6,023 nucleotides of DNA from Pseudomonadota bacterium (lineage in GTDB: Bacteria > Pseudomonadota > Zetaproteobacteria > Mariprofundales > Mariprofundaceae), in contig NVTQ01000003.1 in assembly GCA_002401635.1 (NCBI GenBank), positions 31,995 to 38,017 on the forward strand, read 5' to 3'. Numbering within the stretch: the first letter of the stretch is position 1; each line of letters starts with the position of its first letter. Under the pieces are notes generated by a model that worked only from the letters and a program-made list of their open reading frames with translations, was not told the origin of the DNA and did no database searches. Shown here piece after piece: positions 1-5,820 of this stretch. The translations under genes and the position numbers were made by a program.

Positions 1-68
1 CTTTACGTGTCATGGGAATCGTTGGTGTGGCACTGGGTTGGTTGGTGGTGCATATGGTGCGTGGTTAA
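1..68 (+). CDS. C-terminal fragment of a small membrane protein
   Basis: The frame beginning at base 3 is open from the window edge to a TAA at 66-68 and reads LRVMGIVGVALG then WLVVHMVRG. This is one hydrophobic, glycine-rich segment, long enough for a single membrane helix, followed by a short basic tail; the start lies outside the window. The pattern (LR, a few residues, a G-rich hydrophobic stretch, then VRG at the end) recalls the C-terminus of the small DUF2065/YjeT membrane proteins, but 21 residues are too few to assign a family. An overlapping open frame starting at base 7 runs through the repeat region and looks fortuitous. The hairpin at 107-131 lies about 40 bases downstream but has only a weak T-tract in this direction. 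Confidence 0.5.
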   Translation, partial: LRVMGIVGVALGWLVVHMVRG

Positions 69-103
69 GTCTGCACCTTTTCTTAATTATAATCTGGGCA
101 AAC

Positions 104-183
104 AAAAAAGGCTCCGCAATGCGGAGCCTTTGAATTGTTGTCTGATGTCTAAGGGAGGGAGGGGAGGAGGGCGACACCAGACA
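104..183 (-). ncRNA. Candidate regulatory RNA A: C-rich-loop hairpin plus terminator
   Basis: Read on the minus strand, bases 183-173 pair with 149-139 to give an 11-bp stem (TGTCTGGTGTC with GACATCAGACA) containing one G-U pair. The 23-base loop at 172-150 consists almost entirely of C and U and holds the motif CCUCCUCCCC, complementary to Shine-Dalgarno sequences. A short A/U spacer follows, then a Rho-independent terminator. A hairpin with a CCUCC-type loop followed by a terminator is the architecture of known regulatory RNAs such as alphaproteobacterial CcsR (cuckoo) RNAs and the paired C-rich-loop sRNAs of Neisseria. Homology to these is not claimed. No convincing promoter of its own is visible. 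The alternative is that it is only a remnant of a duplicated 3' UTR. Confidence 0.45.
107..131 (-). terminator. Rho-independent terminator of repeat copy A
   Basis: Bases 110-117 (GGCTCCGC) and 121-128 (GCGGAGCC) form a perfect 8-bp stem with a 3-base loop, extended to 11 bp by AAA and TTT. On the minus strand it is followed by six T (109-104), a proper U-tract. On the + strand the tract is only TTT before GAATT, so it is stronger for minus-strand transcripts, though it might also slow transcription leaving the gene that ends at 68. Confidence 0.8.
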
Positions 184-263
184 AGCCAAACTGTACAAGT
201 TCAATGTGATGCTACTGTGAATTTCAAATTAAAATATATTTAGGAGCTGTCTCAGATAACTAG

Positions 264-447
264 GGAAGCTCTGAACAAGTCATGAACTCGCACTTTGCGA
301 TTCAGAACACCCAAACTCTGCGTTGTGAGTTTGAACAATAGCCTTGCTATTCCATGCAACTCACGCCTCGCCTAAGAGCGCCTACTTTTGGTGATTTTGA
401 ATATTCTGAATCACAACCGGCTTCATCCAGACTTATTCAGAGCTTCC
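264..447. mobile_element. MITE-like element with IS5-type ends and CTAG target duplication
   Basis: Terminal inverted repeats of 17 bp, at 264-280 (GGAAGCTCTGAACAAGT) and 431-447 (its complement), differ at one base. Both ends are flanked by CTAG (260-263 and 448-451), consistent with a 4-bp target-site duplication. From memory, IS5 has ends of the form GGAAGGTGCGAAYAAG and duplicates a YTAR target, so both ends and target fit that family. The element is only 184 bp and has no transposase frame, so it would be mobilised in trans. The inner parts of the two arms still match in blocks, for example 299-307 with 404-412 (GATTCAGAA). It lies in the linker between the two hairpin repeats. Confidence 0.82.
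325..364. repeat. Internal hairpin of the MITE
   Basis: Two nested inverted repeats lie at the centre of the element: GTGAGTT (325-331) with AACTCAC (358-364), and inside it AATAGC (337-342) with GCTATT (346-351) around a 3-base loop. With the terminal arms this lets the whole element fold into one long imperfect hairpin, as is common in MITEs. There is no T-tract, so it is not a terminator. Confidence 0.6.
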
Positions 448-489
448 CTAGGTATTACTTGGTGTTATCAGGCGGCTGTATTGAAAATA

Positions 490-570
490 AAAAAAGGCCC
501 CGCAATGCGGAGCCTTTTAAATTGTTGTCTGATGTCTAAGGGAGGGAGGGGAGGAGGGCGACACCAGACA
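490..570 (-). ncRNA. Candidate regulatory RNA B: 3' UTR hairpin of the efflux operon plus terminator
   Basis: This is the sibling of the candidate at 104-183, with an identical hairpin: stem 570-560 with 536-526, loop 559-537. It starts about 57 bases after the RND stop codon and is followed 11 bases later by the operon terminator. The 3' UTR between the stop codon and the hairpin is A/U-rich (629-600), the kind of sequence RNase E cleaves, so release from the pump mRNA as a 3' UTR-derived small RNA is plausible. A loop with several CCUCC motifs could base-pair with ribosome binding sites of target mRNAs. It could instead simply protect the mRNA 3' end, or act as a C-rich Rho loading region. 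Expression is not shown by the sequence. Confidence 0.5.
492..518 (-). terminator. Rho-independent terminator of the OMF-RND operon (copy B)
   Basis: Stem arms lie at 514-507 and 503-496 with loop 506-504, extended by four A-T pairs. On the minus strand a run of seven T follows (495-489), then ATTTT. The position where it differs from copy A (C499 opposite A511) is a C-A mismatch in + strand RNA but a U-G pair in minus-strand RNA, so the stem is fully paired only for transcripts coming from the RND gene. It lies about 110 bases past the RND stop codon. Confidence 0.88.
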
Positions 571-626
571 GGACGAACTGTACAAGCTCAATGTGATGCT
601 ACTATGAATTGAAAATTAAAATGTAT

Positions 627-3600
627 TTATGTTGCTTGTTCTATTTTTTCTGTTTTGGCGGTGCGTGAAAAGAGTTGTTTGATGTCCATGCCGATGCCCA
701 AAGCAGCGGGAATGGAAAACAAGGTGATAAATGTGGAAAAGAGTAAACCCCAAGATAATGCCAATGCCATAGGTGCAACAAATGGATCGAAACCACCCCA
801 GCCATAAGCCGTTGGTAATAGCCCTACGACAGTGGTGATGGTGGTTAAAAGAACGGCTCTTAAACGGCGCTGACCACTGCTAATAATGGCTTCACGCCAC
901 GGTTTTCCTAGCTCTAGCTCACGCTGAATAAACACTGCCAATACCAAAGATGCATTGACAACAACGCCTGTAAGGGCAACAAAACCCATCATTGCCATAA
1001 AAGAAATAGGCTGACCATGCACAAAGAATCCAATGACAATACCGATAGCACCAAAGGGGATTGCCAGCATGACCAAAAATGGGTAACTAATACGGTTGAA
1101 TTGGATGGCCAGAATGACAAAAATACCAACCAGTGCGAACACAAAACTATAAATAAGCCCCTGTACAGATTCTTTGCTGCGTTCCTGTTCGCCGCCCAAA
1201 TGATAATGGATGAGTTTGGCATCATCAGCCAACCATTCAGCTTGACGCTCTTGAACTTGTGCATTTAATTCTTTGGAGGTAAGGACTTTTAAATCGACTT
1301 CGGCTGAAACATTAATAATACGATTGCCATCTTTATGTCGAATGCTGCTACTGCCATCTGTTTCCTCGACATGTGCGACGCGGAAAAGTGGGATGAGTCC
1401 GTTGCGCTGATTGGGAATTTCTAGTTGCATCAGTGTTTTGATGTCTCGCTGTGCACTCTCTGGATAACGAATGGTGACATCAATCTCTTCTTTGCCATGT
1501 TTTAACGTTGAAACACGAATGCCATCAAAGGCGGCTTTTATATGTAAAGCGACAGTACTTAAATCGATACCTGCATAGGCAGCTTTGGCACGATCCAGAA
1601 CAATATGTAATTCACGTTGACCTGGCTGCAAATCGCTTTCGATAGCGGTTGCGCCAGGGATGCTATGCAGCAACGTTTCGAGGCGTTTGGCGACCCGTTC
1701 TTTGGTTGCAGTATCTGAACCACTTATTTCAACTTGCAAAGCACGCCCAACAGGTGGCCCTGATGATTGCATGGCGAAGCTAATTTTTAGTTCCGGAAAC
1801 TGCTGGGGTATTAGCTTTTGAATATCAGCCATAACATCATAAGCCGATACCTTACGTTCTGTAAAAGGGGTGAGAATCACACGTACAAAACCGAATCTAT
1901 CACCGACTTGTTTTAAAGCTTCGCGTTGGTCAGCACTATTTTCACCAGCTACAAGCGTGGTGGTTTCGAGTAATTTAGAGTTTATATTGGAGCGTACGAG
2001 CTTGTCGATCTTGACTAGTTTTGCAAAGGTGTTTTCTAGCGTTGTGCCAATAGGGGCATTCACACGCAAATAAAACTCGCTTTCAGCCCCAGATGGAAAC
2101 AGTTGAAATTTCATCTGACTTGCTAACAAAGCAATGGCTGCCAAGGCTAATATAGTGAGTAAAATGGTTAAATAACGTAGTTTTACGGCAGCTTTTAAGA
2201 CTTTTCCATAAATTTTATTCACCCAGTTGAAAATCACCCGTTCTCTGGGGTGAACATCAGCTCGTGCAACATCTCGGATATGATTGGGTAGGATGAATAA
2301 GGCCTCGAGCAGTGAAAAAGCCAGTAAAACAATAACAACGACTGGAATGGAATAAATAAACTTACCAATAATACCATCCATATACATCAGCGGTAAAAAT
2401 GCCACGATGGTGGTTAATACGGTGGCGGTTACAGGTCCAGCAAGCTCGGCAGTACCTTTAATCGCGGCCTGTTCGGGAGAAAGCCCATGTTCCATATGCC
2501 AAGTGGCATTCTCGCCAATAATAATGGCATCATCGACCATCAGCCCCAGCACCATGATAAAACCAAACATGGTCAGTAGATTTAATGTTACGCCAGAGAA
2601 GTACAACATAGCCAGCCCAGAAAAAAAGATGATTGGCAGTCCCCAAGCGGTGGTTAAAGCCACTGCTGGACGTAGAAAAAGAAGCAGTGTAAGCATGACG
2701 AGAGCCAGACCAATGGCTCCATTGCTGGTCAATACACCCAAGCGTAGGCGTGTGACAATGGATAAGTCATGGTAGGTACGAAATTCCATGTGATACTTCG
2801 CTGGAATCGTATCCAAATAGCTGCGAACACGATCAACCAGTGCGATAATATCTTCATCACCCTTTTTCATGACAATCATATTAACTGCGGGTTCGCCTTG
2901 AGCAGCAACAATACGGCGCGGGCGCTCTAATGCGGATTCAACATCTGCGATGTCTTTTAGATACAGGCTTTGACCAAGATCATTGGAGCGTAAAACCAAA
3001 TTTCCAGCATCTTCAGCAGAGGTGAACTCGCCTGTAATGCGGATAATACGTTGCCCTCCAGCTTCTTTCAGGCGGCCACCTGGTGCATTGATGTTCCAGC
3101 CTTGAATTAACCGAACAATATCATTGATGGCAACGCGATTTTGGCGCATACGTTCGGGGTCTAGGGTAATGCGTATTTCCTCTTTTAAATCACCTTGTAC
3201 AAATACATGGGACACACCATTAAGATTTAGAACCTCATCTTTTATTTGGGTGCTAATATGCTTGAGTTCAAGCGGTGAAACATCGCCAAAAATGGTAAAG
3301 CCTAAAACAGGCGCTTGTTCGGATTTAATTTCAGAGATAACAGGGTCACTGGGTAAATCGCTAGGTAAAGAGGCGCGATTAATAGCCTGTTGAATATCAG
3401 ATACCAGACGCGATCGATCCTTATAGTTTGGATCGACTTTGATAGTGATTTGCATAGTTCCCGCATAAGCCGTGGCGTAGATGGTATCGATGCCATCAAT
3501 GCCTTTTAATTCACGTTCAATCGGTGTGAGAAGAAGATTTTCTATTTCATGCGGAGAGGTGCCTGGATATACCGCAGAAACAACAACAACATCAAAGTTA

Positions 3601-3722
3601 ACACTGGGAAAAGCTTCACGTTGGATATTAAAGGCTGCATAAACACCGCCCAAAAGTAACATCAGAGAGAGTAGGTTAACGACCAGGCCGCGACGTACAA
3701 AAAAGGCAATAAGCGATGTCAT
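627..3722 (-). CDS. RND-family efflux transporter, inner-membrane subunit (AcrB/HAE1-like)
   Basis: This is a 1031-residue proton-driven export pump of the inner membrane, a usual length for the AcrB family. It shows the duplicated RND plan: TM1 at about 11-30, a large periplasmic domain to about 330, TM2-TM6 to about 478, TM7 at about 516-536, a second periplasmic domain to about 854, then TM8-TM12 to about 1008. TM4 holds the proton-relay pair in GLMVDDAI (D397, D398). In TM10 the residue matching AcrB K940 is valine (V922 in GVVVNAS), with the following Asn kept (N923). R953 and T960 match AcrB R971 and T978. The ATG overlaps the stop codon of the upstream outer-membrane factor (ATGA), with only a weak Shine-Dalgarno sequence, so translation is probably coupled. 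No adaptor gene accompanies it. The substrate cannot be read from sequence; drugs, organic compounds or lipids are all possible. Cu/Ag-type pumps of the CusA class seem less likely from overall sequence. Confidence 0.95.
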   Translation of the reverse strand: MTSLIAFFVRRGLVVNLLSLMLLLGGVYAAFNIQREAFPSVNFDVVVVSAVYPGTSPHEIENLLLTPIERELKGIDGIDTIYATAYAGTMQITIKVDPNYKDRSRLVSDIQQAINRASLPSDLPSDPVISEIKSEQAPVLGFTIFGDVSPLELKHISTQIKDEVLNLNGVSHVFVQGDLKEEIRITLDPERMRQNRVAINDIVRLIQGWNINAPGGRLKEAGGQRIIRITGEFTSAEDAGNLVLRSNDLGQSLYLKDIADVESALERPRRIVAAQGEPAVNMIVMKKGDEDIIALVDRVRSYLDTIPAKYHMEFRTYHDLSIVTRLRLGVLTSNGAIGLALVMLTLLLFLRPAVALTTAWGLPIIFFSGLAMLYFSGVTLNLLTMFGFIMVLGLMVDDAIIIGENATWHMEHGLSPEQAAIKGTAELAGPVTATVLTTIVAFLPLMYMDGIIGKFIYSIPVVVIVLLAFSLLEALFILPNHIRDVARADVHPRERVIFNWVNKIYGKVLKAAVKLRYLTILLTILALAAIALLASQMKFQLFPSGAESEFYLRVNAPIGTTLENTFAKLVKIDKLVRSNINSKLLETTTLVAGENSADQREALKQVGDRFGFVRVILTPFTERKVSAYDVMADIQKLIPQQFPELKISFAMQSSGPPVGRALQVEISGSDTATKERVAKRLETLLHSIPGATAIESDLQPGQRELHIVLDRAKAAYAGIDLSTVALHIKAAFDGIRVSTLKHGKEEIDVTIRYPESAQRDIKTLMQLEIPNQRNGLIPLFRVAHVEETDGSSSIRHKDGNRIINVSAEVDLKVLTSKELNAQVQERQAEWLADDAKLIHYHLGGEQERSKESVQGLIYSFVFALVGIFVILAIQFNRISYPFLVMLAIPFGAIGIVIGFFVHGQPISFMAMMGFVALTGVVVNASLVLAVFIQRELELGKPWREAIISSGQRRLRAVLLTTITTVVGLLPTAYGWGGFDPFVAPMALALSWGLLFSTFITLFSIPAALGIGMDIKQLFSRTAKTEKIEQAT

Positions 3723-5185
3723 GGCATCATGTCCAAATGCTCCAGAAGATTTCCTGTAGCCAATTCAATTTGTTGTTTTGCAAGTTGGATTTGAATGTCT
3801 TGCAATGCGGCCTGTAGTTCAGCGTTGCGCAAATCACCTTCAAACTGGATAAGTGTAGCAGTATCGGAGCGACCATCACGATAACGCTCTAACTCGGTCG
3901 TGAACTTTATTTTTTCAGCCTGTTCATGTTGTTGGGAGGCATCTTTCATCATCTTGCCATTCTGATACGCGGTGAGTGCGGTGCTTAGTTCAGTTTTGAT
4001 GTTTTCGATGGACTGCAAGCGCTGCAAATGAATGCGCTCGCGCTCCAATTCGGTTTTTAAAATCGCAGACTTGGTGCTGTTCCCGCCCAGTGTGTCATTG
4101 AGTTCAACACCAATAGATATAAAGCGATCATTAAGAGTGAAGCCTTGCCCCAGTGTATAACCTGCTGAACCAGATAGAGATCGGGTGCCAACTTGGGCGA
4201 TGAGATCCACCTGCGTATCGTGTTGATCATGCCTGAGTGCCAATGTGGCATCATTGGATGCCTGCTGCGCATCGAGCATGTGAAATATAGGGCGCTGCTG
4301 TTGTGCTTGCTCTAGCCATGTCTGCATAGGGGCTGTTTTGAAACTGCGCAAGACACTGTGAATATCTGTTTGAATGGGCTGATCTGCATCGCGTAACATC
4401 AAACGATTAAGGGTGGTTATGCTATTGTTTAGCGTTGCTTTGGCATTGGCATAATCCATTTTTCGACTGGTGAGCAAAGCTTCAGTTTGACGCTGATCGG
4501 TTTCTTCAATAAGTCCAAAGCGTTGTCGTTTCTTTTGATAGTTAAGAAGTTTTTTGGCGCGCAATACGGTTTCGTGAGCCAGCTTTTTGGCAATAACATT
4601 GGAAGCGATTTGATAATAAAGCCTGATAGCTTGAGCAGCCAGTTGCTCCTGTTGGATTGCAACATTCCAACGAGCAGCCTCTTCGTTATATGCATTGCTG
4701 GTGCGCTGTTCGTTGTAGGTAGGGTTTCCACGCCCGCGCAACAGTGGATAGCGGTAAATCAAATCAATTTGTTGTTGATATGTGGGGTTAATAGTTGCCT
4801 GAAAGAAAGTGGGGACACTGGCTGGGTAGCTAACTTTTGTACGGTTGTAATTAAAACTCCCCGTCAATGTTGAGCCATCACCCAAAAGCTTGGTGATATT
4901 GCCAGAGATAAGCCGCCTGTTATTTCCTGATGCGGCAAAGGGGCTCGTGGTGGGTGATGTTTCATCGGATAGGCTACCAGCCAATGATATTTTAGGGTCG
5001 AGCATGCCTTCAATATTTTGGCGCTCAATGCGTAAGCTTTTCTCTTGAACGCGTGCCAAAGCCAAGTCAGGGTGGTTACTTAATACAATATGTAAGATGT
5101 CGGCTAAAGACATAGTGCCTGCCATGGCGAATGATGGCAGCACGCACAGACTAAAGCAGAGCCATAGGGCTTGTATTCTTAACAT
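3719..5185 (-). CDS. TolC-family outer-membrane efflux channel (OMF)
   Basis: This 488-residue protein would form the trimeric exit duct through which the pump exports across the outer membrane. Residues 1-22 are a Sec signal peptide with an Ala-x-Ala cleavage site (AMA, then GT). There is no lipobox cysteine, so unlike OprM it is not a lipoprotein. Two OEP repeats follow, at about 24-265 and 285-480. Typical TolC-family stretches are YRYPLLRGRG (144-153), the RFGLIEETD turn region (222-230), and YRDGRSD with LIQFEGDL (435-452). Long charged helical segments (about 170-260 and 375-475) fit the periplasmic alpha-barrel. It is first in the operon, has a GAGGT ribosome binding site before its ATG, and overlaps the RND gene by 4 bp. 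OMF followed by RND without an adaptor is an unusual arrangement. Confidence 0.93.
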   Translation of the reverse strand: MLRIQALWLCFSLCVLPSFAMAGTMSLADILHIVLSNHPDLALARVQEKSLRIERQNIEGMLDPKISLAGSLSDETSPTTSPFAASGNNRRLISGNITKLLGDGSTLTGSFNYNRTKVSYPASVPTFFQATINPTYQQQIDLIYRYPLLRGRGNPTYNEQRTSNAYNEEAARWNVAIQQEQLAAQAIRLYYQIASNVIAKKLAHETVLRAKKLLNYQKKRQRFGLIEETDQRQTEALLTSRKMDYANAKATLNNSITTLNRLMLRDADQPIQTDIHSVLRSFKTAPMQTWLEQAQQQRPIFHMLDAQQASNDATLALRHDQHDTQVDLIAQVGTRSLSGSAGYTLGQGFTLNDRFISIGVELNDTLGGNSTKSAILKTELERERIHLQRLQSIENIKTELSTALTAYQNGKMMKDASQQHEQAEKIKFTTELERYRDGRSDTATLIQFEGDLRNAELQAALQDIQIQLAKQQIELATGNLLEHLDMMP

Positions 5186-5191
5186 TGGATA

Positions 5192-5196
5192 ACCTC
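5192..5196 (-). promoter_or_regulatory. Ribosome binding site of the OMF gene
   Basis: GAGGT on the minus strand, ending 6 bases before the ATG at 5185-5183. It supports that start, which is also where the signal peptide begins. Confidence 0.75.
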
Positions 5197-5234
5197 GGTG
5201 GTAGCATTCAAGCAGGTGCTTAGAATAATGCGAG

Positions 5235-5263
5235 AGATTAAAAATAATAGTTTACATTGTCAA
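5235..5263 (-). promoter_or_regulatory. Probable sigma-70 promoter of the OMF-RND operon
   Basis: The -35 box is a perfect TTGACA on the minus strand (5263-5258). At 17 bases spacing there is TAATCT (5240-5235), which keeps the three most conserved -10 positions. TTTAAT at 15 bases spacing is a better hexamer with poorer spacing. Transcription would begin near 5228, giving a leader of about 43 bases with the GAGGT site near its end. Confidence 0.6.
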
Positions 5264-5269
5264 TAGTTT
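5246..5269. promoter_or_regulatory. Candidate MarR operator between the divergent promoters
   Basis: ATTGTCAAT (5256-5264) is a perfect palindrome about a central T, resembling the TTG-N-CAA half-sites common to MarR-family operators. It is bracketed by two direct copies of AATAGTTT (5246-5253 and 5262-5269) with a 16-base period. The site covers the -35 boxes of both promoters, so a dimer bound here would block both transcription directions. Assignment to this regulator is inferred from position and symmetry. Confidence 0.45.
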
Positions 5270-5280
5270 GCAGTGATAAT
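5251..5280 (+). promoter_or_regulatory. Probable sigma-70 promoter of the marR-type gene
   Basis: TTTACA (5251-5256, 5 of 6 matches to the -35 consensus) is followed after 18 bases by GATAAT (5275-5280, 5 of 6 to the -10 consensus). Transcription would start near 5287. The GTG at 5273 would then lie at the edge of the -10 box and could not be the translation start. The -35 region is directly next to that of the opposite promoter. Confidence 0.5.
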
Positions 5281-5302
5281 AATTTTCAAGTGGGTTTGTG
5301 GC

Positions 5303-5803
5303 ATGCAAAAAAAATTTCAAGTTCAGAATAGAGGCTTGGGTGCGATGATGCCCTTGATTGGCTGTATGACGAGCCGGGTTCGTTATCAGGTTAGTTGTAT
5401 TTGTGAGGCTGCTGGTTATCAATTAACGCCTGAAGAAGCTGATACTTTAATGCTCATTCATCACTGTGAAGGGGTGCCGCAATCACAGTTGGCGAAGATG
5501 CTTGGTAAAGATAAAACTTCTGTTACAAGGCTTATGAACGCACTGGTGAAAAGCGGGTTGGTTGCTCGGATTCAGGATGAAAGTGATCGTCGTATTGTTC
5601 GAGCTTGTATGACAGAAGAAGGAAAGAAAGCCTTTACACGTATTTTTCCGCAGTTAAAGACTTTGAGTGATAAAGTGCTTGATGGATTGTCTGAATCAGA
5701 TGTTGAGATGGTTAAAAAAGTGATTTCTCAAATGACAGCGAACTTGGCGGCGTTGGATGATGCCATGGATGAGATGCAAGGTGAGGAAGTCTCTTCTAAA
5801 TAG
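5303..5803 (+). CDS. MarR-family transcriptional regulator
   Basis: This is a 166-residue dimeric winged-helix DNA-binding protein when started at the ATG at 5303. Recognisable parts, numbered from that start, are an N-terminal dimerisation helix with MTSRVRYQV, then LTPEEADTLMLI, the helix-turn-helix VPQSQLAKMLGKDKTSVTRL (about 58-77), and the wing with the MarR signature D95-R96-R97 in DESDRRIVRA. A final helix (about 128-160) would complete the dimer interface. A GTG at 5273 extends the frame by 10 residues but has no ribosome binding site and overlaps the predicted -10 box. An ATG at 5345, 10 bases after AGAGG, is a real alternative start. Divergence from the efflux operon across about 100 bases strongly suggests it controls that operon and itself, usually as a repressor relieved by a ligand or oxidation. 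Five cysteines, including a C-x-C pair (C32, C34), could matter for sensing. Confidence 0.92.
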   Translation: MQKKFQVQNRGLGAMMPLIGCMTSRVRYQVSCICEAAGYQLTPEEADTLMLIHHCEGVPQSQLAKMLGKDKTSVTRLMNALVKSGLVARIQDESDRRIVRACMTEEGKKAFTRIFPQLKTLSDKVLDGLSESDVEMVKKVISQMTANLAALDDAMDEMQGEEVSSK

Positions 5804-5820
5804 AGTGCGACCTCCCTTGC

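Larger units (their letters stand above)
104..242. repeat. Direct repeat, copy A (about 139 bp)
   Basis: This segment matches 490-629 in the same orientation. Bases 133-183 are identical to 520-570 (51 of 51). Bases 184-242 differ from 571-629 at 8 of 59 positions. The terminator stem differs by one substitution (T113 versus C499), and there is a one-base indel just after it. The last bases (ATTTA, TTA at 240-242) correspond to the stop codon of the RND gene in copy B, so the repeated unit runs from the end of a pump-like gene through its 3' UTR and terminator. Bases 243-259, and 452-489 on the other side of the inserted element, form the linker between the copies; I recognise no gene or site in them. 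Confidence 0.9.
490..629. repeat. Direct repeat, copy B (about 140 bp)
   Basis: This is the partner of 104-242, offset by 386-387 bases. It begins in the A-tract of the operon terminator and ends exactly at the RND stop codon (TTA at 627-629, TAA on the minus strand), so it is the whole 3' UTR of the efflux operon. Without the inserted element between the copies, the repeat period would be about 199 bp, which suggests an older tandem duplication of the operon's tail. Confidence 0.9.

Noticed and set aside
7..243. Open frame of 78 codons on the + strand across the left hairpin repeat
   Set aside because: It runs through the terminator and the G-rich repeat, has no ribosome binding site, and overlaps the real membrane-protein frame, which stops at 68. 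Its repeat-derived part also appears in the frame at 388-612, showing it comes from the duplication.
243..489. Linker bases GAGCTGTCTCAGATAAC (244-260) as the end of a second insertion sequence
   Set aside because: The stretch looked IS-end-like, but the only inverted counterpart (near 465-480) matches too poorly and there is no target duplication.
354..612. Two overlapping small frames (354-539 and 388-612) on the + strand
   Set aside because: They start inside the MITE and end in the repeat or hairpin sequence; they show no protein-like pattern and are explained by the element and repeat.
104..629. CRISPR array
   Set aside because: There are only two copies of a roughly 139-bp unit, about 250 bp apart, which does not fit short repeats with uniform spacers.
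570..629. Dedicated promoter for the copy-B RNA just after the RND stop codon
   Set aside because: The region is A/T-rich, but I found no -35 and -10 pair with acceptable spacing that is shared by both copies.
2407..2775. 122-codon frame on the + strand inside the RND gene
   Set aside because: It is antisense to a clearly conserved RND coding region, including the TM4 VDD motif; shadow frame.
4487..4873. 128-codon + strand frame inside the OMF gene
   Set aside because: It is antisense to well-recognised TolC-family sequence; shadow frame without a credible start signal.
5273..5302. GTG start at 5273 for the MarR gene
   Set aside because: No ribosome binding site precedes it and it abuts the predicted -10 box; the extra residues do not resemble a MarR N-terminus.
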